This document shows, piece after piece, positions 12,020 through 22,699 of a DNA stretch of 64,000 nucleotides. The position numbers and the translations under genes were made by a program. Below the pieces are notes generated by a model. It did not search any database and was not told the DNA's origin. It was given only the letters and a program-made list of their open reading frames with translations. The DNA comes from Lunularia cruciata (Eukaryota; Streptophyta; Marchantiopsida; Lunulariales; Lunulariaceae). Within the stretch, counting starts at the first letter, position 1; each line of letters opens with the position of its first letter. The stretch lies in the NCBI GenBank assembly GCA_948567375.1, contig OX419758.1:60641001-60705000 (forward strand). Direction: 5' to 3'.

Positions 12020-12493
12020 TATACAAGATTGAGACCAATAAGAGAAATAGGAGAATGGAAGATCACATTGGGACACTTGAGTGTGGGAAACTCTGAATGC
12101 CTAGCATGAGCTTTGGCTTTGGTATTTATAGGAAGCATACAAGACTCTTGAGAAGCTTCTCAAGAAGCTTCCTTGAGCCACTTTCTTGGAGTGCAAGCCA
12201 AGTTAACCAAGAAGCTTCTCAAGAAGCTTCCTTCTAGAAGTTGTCTACTTGGTGTGCAAGCTAAGCTAGCTGGAAGCTTCTAGAAGCTATCTACTTAGGG
12301 TGCAAGCTAAGCTAGCCGGGAAGCTTCCCAAGAAGCTTCCTCCTAGAAGTTGCCACTTGGTATTCAAGTTACACAATATTTGGAAGGGTACCAAGTAGCT
12401 TCCTTGCTACTTCTAGAATATTCTAAGCTAATTTGGGCAATTTGCTACTTTTTAGCCTTAACTAGCTTCATTGCTAAACTCCGTATTGTTACA
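12020..12493 (-). mobile_element. Solo or truncated LTR with GAAnnTTC (HSE-like) array
   Basis: Reading the minus strand, the block starts TGTAACAATA.GGAGTTTAGC at 12493 and shares its whole order with the LTRs at 40466-40930 (plus) and 41920-42370 (minus). It carries repeated GAAGCTTC and TTCTAGAA units (12143-12345), then a TATAAATA box at 12130-12123, then a transcribed-looking leader. No primer-binding site is preserved at its inner end (about 12020) and no partner LTR is seen, so it is probably a solo or truncated LTR. U3-R order places transcription on the minus strand. Confidence 0.65.
12272..12287. promoter_or_regulatory. Perfect three-unit heat-shock element (candidate)
   Basis: GGAAGCTTCTAGAAGC contains GAA-nn-TTC-nn-GAA, the consensus for trimeric heat-shock factor. 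Further GAAgcTTC pairs flank it at 12144-12165, 12211-12230 and 12322-12341. It lies about 140 bp upstream of the LTR's TATA box on the minus strand. Confidence 0.6.
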
Positions 12494-13079
12494 ATCAAAA
12501 TTAATTTGGAAATTTTGATGAATTGTGATTATGGGTGTTGTGATTGGATGACAAGACTATGATCTAGTGCTTGTTATTCTCTTTTGGGTGTGGTTTCTAC
12601 CCAAGAGATTAAAGATGCAATCAATTTACTTTGTATTTGACCATTTTTTATTTGTATCTCGGTGGGAATGAATGATTACTGATTACTGCAAAAGTGATAC
12701 TTGTTGGGTTTTATAAAAACATTAGAGAGTTAAAGATATTCACAATGGAGTGCCACATACATTTTCAAAAATAGAAGAAACACAAGAACCCACTAGAAGA
12801 TGTAGATTATATACATATATGCATATTCAAATTATTGGGACATCCATATGAGTAAGATTTTAATAAATTTATACATTCCATTGAATCCACATTACATTTA
12901 TATGTTTTGAAGGAAGTAAAAATAAAAGGTACAAGAGTTTTATGTATAGAAGAAGTAAAATACAATAGTATGGATAGAAGATATACAAAATTACATAATG
13001 ATCATAACATCCCGGTTTAGATGAAGGATGAAGTCTAAGTATGTTGTGATCTATGGCAATATAGTGCATCATTTAAGTG
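12494..13079. other. No gene seen
   Basis: AT-rich stretch between an LTR and the FCP1-like pseudogene. It contains only short random ORFs and I see nothing else in it. Confidence 0.4.
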
Positions 13080-13850
13080 CCTATGCAAGCAAGTGCAGAT
13101 GAAAAAAGGCTATATGTCCACATCCATGTCCTCTCAATATGATGTAGCAAGAGTTCCAAAAAACACTTTGCTGAAAGCTCATATGGATCTCCACTATAAT
13201 TCTTAAGTCTACTTGATGTTCACTCATCCTCTAAAAATGTGATTGCAAGGAAATATACTCTAAATCTGTCTAGCAAAGCTACCAAGAGGTCCAAGGATGG
13301 AATGTGGGATGACCTAGGTGTATCAAGTGGAATAAAATAAGAAGATGTATAGTACCATGAGGATGGTTCCTACAATGTGGAAGTGTTGCACTATTAACTA
13401 TCAATATATCTCTAATGGATATCCCTATTGATGTGAATGTGCTATAAGGTCTAACCATAAAACCTTTGTACTCATCAGTTAACATATCTCTCTCTCAAAA
13501 ACACCTTAGAGGCATGTTCCAATGTGTACTTCATCAAGTAGAAAATCACAATCCCAAATAAAACATAGCAAGTGCTCTACATCCCTCCTAGCATCACTTG
13601 TCCATAAGATCATCCCAAAGCATAACACACAATACTCTCTAAAATCCTTAACTCTTGGTTGTGGGATATACCAAAAGTCTCTACTTGCCCCATAATTCTT
13701 CCATCCAGAGCATGTATATGCCCACAAAATTTCCCAAACAGAAGATGGTAAGTTCATCTAATATCCACCAATATCTAATACTAGTATCTTCTTCCTCCTA
13801 TCTATATGATAAATGATACAAGGAATAAATTGTCTAGATAAGGTTATCCT
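13080..13850 (-). pseudogene. FCP1/NIF-type HAD phosphatase fragment, copy A
   Basis: Minus-strand reading gives, in order, KKILVLDIGGY (13810-13775; HAD motif I, normally LDLDxT or LDLNG), then RVKDFREYCVLCFGMILWTS (13657-13598; family pattern RPxxxxFLxYCxxxFxVxIWTS, motif II), then ILIVNSATLPHCRNHPHGT (13404-13350; the LIDDSPxxxxxNPxxT segment with both Asp lost), then DRFR, DPYEL and WMWTYS blocks shared with copy B. FCP1/NIF proteins dephosphorylate Ser or Thr, for example in the RNA polymerase II CTD. This copy has frameshifts and lacks the catalytic Asp residues, so it is inactive. An ORF rich in 25-residue repeats lies upstream on the same strand and could be part of the same former gene. 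Confidence 0.6.
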
Positions 13851-13922
13851 CTCTCAAAATCTCTTAGTCTACAAAATTCATCTCTCAAGGCCATCTTCCT
13901 TTCCTGAAGCCTCCTAAACTCC

Positions 13923-14466
13923 TCAAGAGTCCACTAAATCTGCATGGGCTGAAAGATCATCTAAAACCATAGGTCTCCAAGAACAATATCCATATCGCCT
14001 ATCCACACATATGGCTCCTCTCCTAGGCACACCAATCAAAGTCAAAATGGTGAATGAAGTCTTACTACAAGTTTGAGTCCTAAGCACATGATGAGTCCTA
14101 GTATGAGTGTGGGACATGGGAGTCTAAGCTTGAGTCCTAAGAACTTGTGAATAAGTATGTACCTAAGCTCTAAAAGCCTCTTGCATATCCTCCAATGTCT
14201 GCATCAACCTCATGCATACTATGAGAATGGGCCTTGTGAGTCTCCTTCTTAGTTTGGGTCCCAATATAAATAGGAATAAATCTCAAAGCCTCATCCTAAA
14301 GGAAGGTCTTGACATCCTCATAAGCCACCTCTAGCTCAATCAAAACTAAGTCTAGAGTCATACATGCCTTGGTTAACTCATCTCATGTCCTCTCTAAACT
14401 CTCCATAGTAATCCAAAACTCTTGTAAGTAAAAGCTCTCTTGAAGCAAATAACCATCAACCATAAT
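13923..14466 (-). other. Degenerate coding-like stretch between the repeat ORF and FCP1-like copy A
   Basis: Short minus-strand ORFs (for example 13923-14117) link the coiled-coil ORF to the phosphatase fragment. A WRPMVLDDL segment (13970-13944) parallels WRPHIRND upstream of motif I in copy C, so the stretch probably belongs to the same family. Stops interrupt it and no known domain is visible. Confidence 0.35.
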
Positions 14467-15018
14467 CTATCTATACATCCTATCACAATGTAACTCAACC
14501 AATCTCTCAACTCTAGCATAATTCTCATATCTGAAATGCCTCTTCATCTCTATCACTAGCCTATCCAACTGAACTAATCTCTCAACTTGTGAACTCTCAT
14601 CTATCCTAAAATACATCTCCTTCTCTACATGTAGCCTATCCATGTCAACTAATCTCTCAACTCTCAATCTCTCCTCACTTTGAAAATGCATATCTTTCTC
14701 TATCACTAGCCTATCCAACTCTGCTAATCTCTCAACTCTAGAACTCTCTTGGGCCCTAATATGCATCTCCAACTCTAATAGGAAATGCTCCCTCCTACTA
14801 AGAACATCCTCACTCTTTGTCCTAGTATGGGACTCATGAGAATGCAACTCATGGTGAGAAGGTATCTCTCTCTCATGGCCCAAACTCCCTAGTGTATGGT
14901 CCTCACCATGGGATCTCACAACTCCACAATGAGAGGCTATAACATCTAAAGGGTCACCATGTGAACTCAATACTCTATTGAATGGAGTATTAATAATATG
15001 ATGTTGTCTTGTGCACAA
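14467..15018 (-). CDS. Hypothetical coiled-coil protein with 25-residue tandem repeats
   Basis: This minus-strand ORF of 183 codons ends in four in-register repeats of 25 residues with the pattern RVERLVxLDRLVIEKxMHF followed by E and R/S-rich residues. At DNA level the phrase AATCTCTCAA recurs at 14501, 14576, 14651 and 14726, exactly 75 bp apart. The N-terminal half is His, Ser and Glu rich. Charged and leucine spacing predicts a continuous helix, probably coiled coil. It lies upstream of FCP1-like copy A on the same strand and may be an exon of a former mobile-element gene. An acidic exon-like piece lies further upstream at 15233-15345. No function is assigned. Confidence 0.4.
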   Translation of the reverse strand: MCTRQHHIINTPFNRVLSSHGDPLDVIASHCGVVRSHGEDHTLGSLGHEREIPSHHELHSHESHTRTKSEDVLSRREHFLLELEMHIRAQESSRVERLAELDRLVIEKDMHFQSEERLRVERLVDMDRLHVEKEMYFRIDESSQVERLVQLDRLVIEMKRHFRYENYARVERLVELHCDRMYR

Positions 15019-15232
15019 GGATTTAGGAACATCATTCTTTGAATAAAGTTATAGCATTTAGAAAATATGATATTAAATGAGGCATGAAAAAACCATTGCA
15101 AAAATATATAATGATGAATACATGCACACCATCCATAAAATAAATTGAAGACATTCATTTATTAAATTTATTATTTATTATATTGGTGGAAGGAAAAAAA
15201 CATAACTCAAACATGAATGAAACATCTAAAAT

Positions 15233-15345
15233 ATATTGTCACTCACCCTCCACATCAAGCTCCTCATCCTCATTCTCTGTATCATGGAATACTAACTCCT
15301 CATCCAATGGAACATCTTCCTCATCTCCATTGCTCTCATAAAGCC
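15233..15345 (-). other. Possible acidic exon ending at a GTGAGT donor
   Basis: The minus strand reads about 35 residues dominated by Asp and Glu (for example DEELVFHDTENEDEELDVEG), followed by a consensus GTGAGT splice donor. Upstream and downstream exons are not clear. It precedes the repeat ORF on the same strand. The low-complexity acidic composition makes this tentative. Confidence 0.25.
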
Positions 15346-15894
15346 TCGTTCAACAAAGAAATGAGTGAGAATCTACCATATACGGGTGACTTTGAATCTA
15401 TGCCTATTAGGATGCTAAATCTTCCACTATAAGACTGCTAACTTGGCCTCCATAGTATACATAACTTTTGCTACAAACAAATTGGACAACTCAATTTTCA
15501 TGGGTATGCACCAAGGTTTCAAAATGACGATGTGTACGCATCTACCTATGTTGGTATGCATTGCTAAAAATACATGGACAATCAAATCCCAATGTTAGGA
15601 GCAAAAGAAAACCAATGACATTACAGAAATAAAACTGCTGCACAAAACTTATCACTTTGTGCTAGGATCCACAAAGATAAACATCAGTATATTAATAAAT
15701 CTTAAGCATGATAGATCCTTTAATAGTCAAACATCCCCTTTAATCTTTTTTTATCCTTCACAATCAAACATCTCCTTTAGTTTAGTTACCATATGATGTT
15801 TGCACTAAGCTAGCACTTCTACCCTACTAGGTTGTAAAACCACAAGATCTACATTGCACTTTTCTTTTCCAGAAAATTACATTTACACTATGAT

Positions 15895-16290
15895 AGAGCT
15901 CACAATGGTTAGGGTGATCAAATCAAAAGGTATCTAATTTGGAAGTTCATGTCATGAAACAAGTGCAGAAATGAAACTATTGTCATTGGTCCAAAAAATC
16001 TACAAGCAAAAGAGAACCCATTATACTGAAAAAGACCATTAATCAGAATTTAATTGGATCCACTTCTTGGTTATTGAGTATCATGTGATAGGGATCATAG
16101 TGGTTTTGAATGATCAAACTCAAAAGGTATCTGATTCAGAAGTTCATGTCATGTAACAAGTGCAAAAATGAAACTACTATCAGCAGTGAAAAACATCTTA
16201 AAGCAAAAGAGAACCCAATGCACAAGAAAAAAACATTTGTTAAGAAGAAAGAAAGAACCTCTAGAAAATCACCCAATGTACACAAAAAGA
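15895..16290. repeat. Two-copy tandem repeat, about 197 bp
   Basis: TGATCAAA.TCAAAAGGTATCT.ATT, GAAGTTCATGTCATG.AACAAGTGCA.AAATGAAACT and GCAAAAGAGAACCCA occur in unit 1 (from about 15895) and again about 197 bp later (from about 16092). Substitutions are frequent, so the duplication is old. Confidence 0.65.
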
Positions 16291-16400
16291 ACATATGATA
16301 AGAAGTACTATCCAATGATGAATAGATGACCCTCTAAAAAACCAAATGTACATGAAAAGAACCATCTAGCAAAGAATAAATAAGCCTCCAGAAAAGCATG
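16205..16400. repeat. Three-copy 60-70 bp tandem repeat
   Basis: CCCAATGCACA..AAAAA, CCCAATGTACACAAAAAGAACAT and CCAAATGTACATGAAAAGAACCAT each start a unit ending in CCTC.A.AAAA. The array overlaps the end of the 197-bp repeat. Confidence 0.5.
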
Positions 16401-16739
16401 AATGAAGTGTCAAGTATTCTTATATGAGGATGTTGGTATACCACGCAAATAGCAATTTCAAACACATTTGTAAAGGTCTATCTTCCAAATCTCTTGGAAA
16501 AACTCTCTGATATTGTATTTATCCATCCAACACTAACTGATGAATGTTTGGTGATCGTGGAGGATGTGGAACTTTATTAATTAATCTTCTCCGTGAAAGC
16601 TTTACATGTTTTCTTCCTCCATCAATTGTGCGTAAAAAATATATACTGTCATTACTCTGTCTTGCTACCTTCAAAAACTCTCAAATTGCCTTCAAAACTC
16701 ACATGATTCAAAACTCTCAAAGTGATTGAAACTCTCATA

Positions 16740-17480
16740 GTGCATAAATTGCCCAAATTGAATTTTCCAAAAGCTTTCTCTCCTCTCTCAATTCAATCCA
16801 CTTCTCTTGTTTCTCAAAAATTTCTCTTCCCAAATCTATTTCCTCCACCATCCAATTTTTTATTTTCTTTTTCATTCCTCACCCAATTCTATGTTTTTGT
16901 CTTTGTCTCTCTGCAATTTTTGTCCCAAGCTATATGGGCAATTACTCTCCCAAATTTTCTTTCTCCTACCACCAAATTCTCTATTTTCTTCTTTGGACAA
17001 TTTCTCTCCCAATCTCTCTATTCTCCATGAGTTCTTCCACTCTAAATTCCTCCATGTTATGTCAAACTCTCCAAACCTCCACCCAATTTTATCTTTAATT
17101 TGTGGGCCCAAATACACTTTTCTCACCTTCTCTTTCTCAAACACTCTCCCACAAACACACATTCCTCCACAAGTTCTTTCACTACCAAACACTTGCAAAC
17201 CATACCTCTTGCCAATCTTTCTTATGTGTTTCTCAAACTCAATGTGCCAACTCAAAGGTCCAATCTTGATTGCAATTTCTCTCTCCCAAACCTAATTTCT
17301 CTTTATGCAAATTTTCTCTTAAATTTTTCTACCTGACTATATTTCCTCCTCTCAATTCTCCACTCTCAAACCAATTTTTTTTCCATTATCCTCCCCTTTG
17401 GGTACTCAATCCTCCTCTTCCTTGAATTTTACCCTTCCTTTGAAAAGATTTCAAGAAAGGTTTGTCAACCCTCCCCTTCA
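16740..17480. repeat. Pyrimidine-rich block
   Basis: The plus strand is dominated by C and T with phrases such as TTTCTCTCCCAA and CCAATTTTT repeated irregularly, giving long Ser/Phe/Leu/Pro-rich ORFs in several plus-strand frames and a Lys/Glu-rich ORF on the minus strand. None resembles a protein family. A similar block lies at 26940-27520. Region 17480-18250 holds no gene. Confidence 0.5.
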
Positions 17481-18269
17481 AGCACTCAACTCTCTTCTTG
17501 ATAAAATCCTATGATTGTTTGAATAATTGGCACTTGAGTCTTATAAAACCATGGAAAGCACGGTTTCTCTTGATTACTAGACATAAGCCATCTCATGTGA
17601 CTCTCCAAATATCCACTTGGTTTCAGGCTAAATATTTGAATCATCTCAAATCTAAATAACACTAAAATCACAAGCTAGTGATAGCGACACTCAACATATA
17701 CGAATAGACTCCAGTGTACTCTATATGTCTTTTCTTATCAAAATGTCTATCATCCAACTTTTCAACGTGTACCAATGCTAATGTGAAATTGTATGCATAT
17801 CAAAGCTCAAAATTGTACACATTCTAGAGCCCAAATGCATACCAATGTTTTCAAGCATATCTCAATGGAGACTCAACACACAGAGGACAATTTTAAAATA
17901 ATGTGAGACTCAAATCTTTGCTTTTTATTATAACAATTTGTTACAATATATAACATCTATGGGTAGATTAACCTATATTGGCAGACTAAGAAAACCCCTG
18001 AATTGTGGCCCAATGAAAAGAAAGACAACGTTGCATTATCATACTTCTTGTCTCCTCTCTTTGCCCAATCCCCATTATAAGACCCTGGTCTAAACCTTCT
18101 ACCTCTACTTCCTCTACAAAATCACCATCCTCTCTTGACCAAATATAGGTTAGATTTAGAAAAAGTTCATATAAAACAACACATACACTAATTCATATAT
18201 ATATATATTTCTTCCCTAATGTTTTAACTATACTCTTAATTCCTTGAGCAAATGTTAATGAGCTTTCAA

Positions 18270-19400
18270 CAATGTTATTTTTGCCATGCACTTGTTGAAT
18301 ATGTGCTTCTTGTTGGTCTGGGTCTGCTTGAAAGAGTGCATTAGATGGTTGATTGGAACATAACCAAAGTCACTAAGTAGATATTGATGTTGGTCAAATG
18401 CTGTACATGCTCCTCACTTATTCAAATCTGCCCACATGGGAGATTTCTTGAAACATGTCATATCATGACAAGAGCCATGCATTCTTGTAATAAGAAATAA
18501 TAAGAATAAGAATAAGAATAATACAAATAATAACAACAACAACAACAACAACAACAATAATAATAATAATAATAATAAATCCAAAGTGAGCCCACAAACT
18601 ATACAAATAATTAGACAAGTAGAGTTTATCATCAATTGAATATTAAACCTAAACTCAAATAAATTTGTCTCAAATGAAATTTAAGTCTTACCTACTTTGA
18701 AGTGTATTATTCTTCTCTTGTTGTTGCATATGACTTGACTATTTATGGAATATGACCTTTCCAACTGAAATATAATTCACCATCTATTGTTGGTTGTTGT
18801 GCTAAAGGAAATAGATTTCCATCAACAAGATCTATGCACCCCAAAAACTCTTTTTGAGCAAATATTGAGGAAATCAGGAGGCGCTCCTCCTTGTTGGGCC
18901 ACTCCATTTCTTTCTTGAGTAAATCAATAATTTTTGGTATTACTCTCTCCATGAATAAAATGGTAGATGATACACTAATACCCCAAATATTCAGGTCCCT
19001 ACCTACACAAGCACCATTATCATTGTGCACAAATCTGTCTAATGCTATCGCCACTTGAATCCATATAGGAGTTTTGTTTCTCCCATATGTTTTCTTAAAA
19101 ATTGGATGCACTTGTATAATACCTAAAAGTGCATAAAGTGATTTTAAGTCCATGCATGTGAGTTGCCTAAATGCTAGATCATCTAAATGTCAAAAAATAG
19201 TTCAACACAAATTCCAAACACTAAGTAATATGCAATCTGGGTGATAGATACCTTTGACAATTTAGCAACTCACACCACCTTAATAACATATCTAGAGTGC
19301 TTTCATCATGGTTCTATTCCTCCTTGAGGTTCCATTCATCATTGGAGCTCCCCTCGTCACATATCTTTGTTCTAATGCATTGTTCAATCAATTTACAATG
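18270..19400 (-). pseudogene. PIF/Harbinger transposase (HARBI1/DDE_Tnp_4 type), copy 1
   Basis: The minus strand reads LTCMDLKSLYALLG, then TPIWIQVAIALDRF, then the catalytic-site segment FLGCIDLVDGNLFPL (first Asp) and YFSWKG (18763-18746). After a one-base frame change comes SINSQVICNNKRRIIHFKVG (18742-18670). Past a microsatellite-bearing stretch comes GSCHDMTCFKKSPMWADL (18479-18420), which matches the PGSxHDxxxFxxSxL motif, and then QYLLSDFGY (second Asp region). The 28390-29650 copy aligns over the same segments. The family cuts and pastes DNA with a DDE nuclease. The third acidic region is poorly preserved here. A GTAAG-like donor near 18665 and an AG at about 18484 suggest a former intron. 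Frameshifts and stops make it inactive. Confidence 0.8.
18488..18579. repeat. Microsatellite (AAT/AAC/AAG family)
   Basis: Runs of AATAAG, AACAAC and AATAAT trinucleotides lie inside the transposase pseudogene, between its KVG and GSCHDMT segments. Translated on the minus strand they give a spurious Leu-only tract. Confidence 0.9.
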
Positions 19401-20379
19401 TTTCCATTCAATTTGCATTGATCACTAAAGTGCGGCACCCATACCCTTTGAACTATTACACAAATATTCACTTGCACTGCACTCCCCTCAACATTAATGT
19501 GATCTTAGTCCTCCTAAACCTGAATGCATAGCCTAGCTAAAAATCTACCAATGAGCATCATAATTATAGCCACCACCTTTTAGTATGGTCGTTGGGAATT
19601 TAAATTTTGAACATGACACTACATTTAATAATTATTTAATCCTTATGGATCCACCACTCCTCATAAAAAGTCACGGGTTACTTTTTGTTTCCACCATAAT
19701 AGGAGGTTTCAAATTCCAATTTTTTGGAAATATAAGATAGAGCTTCAAACTCCATAAAATATTATACAAGTTGTCATAAAAGTTAGTGGCTCCAATAATG
19801 AATGGTCTTGTATAGATTTTTATGCATACCAAAAAGTACATTTACTATGGCGGGGGTTTTAGTTTTACATTTTATGGCTATTTTATTATGAAGATGCAAG
19901 ACTTAATCATCTAACTATGCAAGACTTAATTACCGATGCAATTTTGAGTTAATTCTAACCACCCATGTTACACTAACCATCCATATAAAGCCAAATGTAT
20001 GGGAGAGAGGGGTTGTAAATGGAAAACCACATGTTGAATCTAGTTTGAAAATCATCCCGTATCCTTTGACAAATTTGAAAAAAAAGTCTCATCTCCTTTG
20101 GCTTGCATCTCATTGTGCACTTCCACCTCTGGCAAGTTAAAAGAGAGTGACATGTCAAGCAAGTTAGAATAGTTTAAATAGTACAAAGTTCAAAACTTTT
20201 GTTATTCTTTGAAGGTGTTAGAATTGGTGGGTAAACACACTGCTTATTGCTCTATAATCCTAACATAATATAGTGACAATCCCAACATAATATAGTGGGC
20301 AATTGAAATCAAAATCTAGATTTGCTTCTTATACTTTGGAAACATAGATGAATCTCCCATTCCTTTGTTCACTTCTACT
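19401..20379. other. Spacer between transposase and ORF1-like gene
   Basis: No gene is seen. The spacer separates the minus-strand transposase from the plus-strand ORF1-like copy, so the pair is divergently arranged, as in many PIF/Harbinger elements. I did not find convincing terminal inverted repeats by eye. Confidence 0.35.
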
Positions 20380-21900
20380 TCACAATCTGATTTTTCTCCC
20401 ATCTCCTATCTCCATGTTTGTTTCCAAGAATTACTTGAGAAGATGGTTGCTTCTATCCCACTTTTGCGTTTGAATCCTACAAGCAAAGGATCAAAGGGTG
20501 TTTCTGTACAAGCAGATGGAAAGGATGGGTATGGGATTACACTACACATACCAAGTAGCAGCTTGGGAAAACCAACAAAGGGAAAAGATGACCAATTTAG
20601 GATGGCTTATCACCACTACTCACAAACACTTGATTATTTGGAAGATCCGGAGCACTTCAAATCCACGGAGAAAAGCATAGCACTTAGCTATATGGCCACT
20701 TACTTGGTTTGGCATGGGTGGGGATTTCCATCCCCTATGAACGGTGATAGGCTTTACAAAAAATGGGCAAGATGCATGAAATCATACAAAGATACTTGAG
20801 AATGGAAAAAAAATTGTACTAGGGAGGGTCTCACCAACAAGGACTTGAAGCAAGGATGGAGAACAATCAAGGATAAATTCAATCACCTTTGTCCATTTTT
20901 TGAAAGATTGGATTTAATGTTGGGATGCGGAGCCAATATACCTCTCCCTACATTGGTTAGTATTGATGGTATTTAGGAAGAAGTTTGGTTCATGGATGGA
21001 ACATGCCTTGTTGTCTACCAAAGTAGGCCAATGATAGAATGGGAGAAAATCCTCTTTAAGACTCAATTCTTAATGGCATCTTGAGCACTTAAGGGCCCTT
21101 GGATTGTATGTGTACATTTGGAAATTGTGAATGTTGGTCATTGTAAATGTTGGTCATTGGGAGTTCTGGATGAGGGGGGTCTAGACAAGAATGAAAATCC
21201 TTGTTTGACAAGAGAAAAAACCAAGCAACACTCCCGTACTTCACAAGAAAAAGTGAATCACTCAAGAGAGAATGGAGCACCAGGAGTGACAAGAGTAGAG
21301 GAGAATCAAAGAGCAAGATTCAAAGAGAATCAAAGAGAGTGAGAGAGTCAAGAATTTCATAGTGAGGAGCCAACTAGAGATGCATCCAAGGAGAAAGAGG
21401 AGTGTGATAATGTAGAAGAAACATCCAATGAGAAGGAAGTAGATTCTCAAAAGTCCCAAGATGGCCCCAATGCGCACACTTGGCATGGCTTCATTGTTGC
21501 AAGATCTAGCATCTCATAACAAATTGAGAATTGAATCAAAAGAATATAGAGAGAGATGTAAAATAACATAAGGTAAATCTTTGCAAGTGGCGGATCTAGA
21601 GAAACACAAGAGAGAAGTAGAGTTAGAGAAGATCTTAAAGGTAGAGAAAATAAGGTTCAAAAGCAAAAAAGTTCTGAATCAACAAGAGTGAGGCCAAATT
21701 AAAATGCTTTTATGCCATGACACTTGAACTAGCTCATGCAAGAAAATCTCCAGAGGAGATTAAATTTATTATTAATAAGTTATCCAATATAGATTTAAAA
21801 AATTATGGTGGCTCTAGTACAATGTGGACCCCAAGTTCCATGTACCCAATTATAATCTAGATTCAATTCCTTATGGTAGTTAGAACAAGAGTGAAGAATA
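20380..21900 (+). pseudogene. ORF1-like transposon gene, copy 2 (degenerate)
   Basis: The best open piece is 20365-20799 (144 codons). It contains FRMAYHHYSQTLDYLED, SYMATYLVWHGWGF and DRLYKKWARCMKSYKD, followed after one stop by DLKQGWRTIKDKFNHLCPFF and LMLGCGANIPLPTLVS. A basic and acidic linker (21180-21460) and a C-terminal segment with MTLELAHARKSPEEIKFIIN (21718-21777) complete it. Copy 1 at 6070-7990 has the same order. Tryptophans and basic residues suit a Myb/SANT-like or trihelix-like DNA-binding protein, the usual ORF1 partner of Harbinger transposases. That role is inferred from the divergent transposase at 18270-19400. In-frame stops indicate decay. Confidence 0.5.
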
Positions 21901-22065
21901 GTCAAGGGTTAGAAAGTATAGTTTAGAGCCCTAGTATGCTTACCTTGTGCTGGGGTATAGAACGAGAGTGACAAATAGGCAAGAGTGTGAGAGTTTAGAG
22001 CTCTAATATGCCCAATGTAAACTTATCTTATATAAAGTTTAATAAGTTGTTCTTTGTTGTTTTGT

Positions 22066-22205
22066 GTATCCAATATACCACATGTTTCCTCTTTGGCAAT
22101 GATTATTTCCTTGTTTCCATGTGAATCATCCAATTGTATCCAATATACCACATGTTTCCACTTTGGCAATGATTATTTCCTTGTTTCTATGTGAATCATC
22201 TAATT
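22066..22205. repeat. Two-copy 70-bp tandem duplication
   Basis: GTATCCAATATACCACATGT starts both units, at 22066 and 22136. They differ at only a few positions (for example TTTCCTC versus TTTCCAC), so the duplication is fairly recent. 22206-22690 holds no gene. Confidence 0.9.
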
Positions 22206-22699
22206 GGTCTCACTATAGAATTCACTCATTTGTATATATAATAATTTGATTATGATAGGAGAACAACATAAGAATAGAAGAATATGAGAACTGAAAAATT
22301 ACAAAGCTACAAACCACAAACTAACAATGCACACTCCTCTCATTGGACACTCATATTTGACAAATGTTTAAATCCTATAATTTATAACACAAAGCATCAA
22401 AATTTTGTTCAAGCCACTATTTGAACACTTGGTTTGTGTGGACATGTTGAACCCATGCAGATTTTGCAAACCATGCATGAGTTTGCACAGTCCACATTCT
22501 ACCCGTATACATGTGAGTATACTGTACGCTCTCCATTGTTGAGTAGATTAGAACAATATAAAGCTCTATGCATGTTCACATCACCAATGTCCATCAATAT
22601 TGCTAGTTTGAAAGAGAAATATATAAAATTATATACTATATAACAAGACAAAAAGTGTGTACAAAATATAAAGGCACTAAAGGTTGGGCCTAAGGTCTA

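Noticed and set aside
14480-14800. Regularly spaced repeats, considered as a CRISPR-like array
   Set aside because: Units are contiguous 75-bp coding repeats with no variable spacers, in plant nuclear DNA.
16722-17295. Overlapping Ser/Phe/Leu/Pro-rich ORFs
   Set aside because: Several frames are open at once because the plus strand is almost all C and T; no domain pattern.
18414-18635. Poly-leucine ORF
   Set aside because: Translation of an AAT/AAC microsatellite inside the transposase pseudogene.
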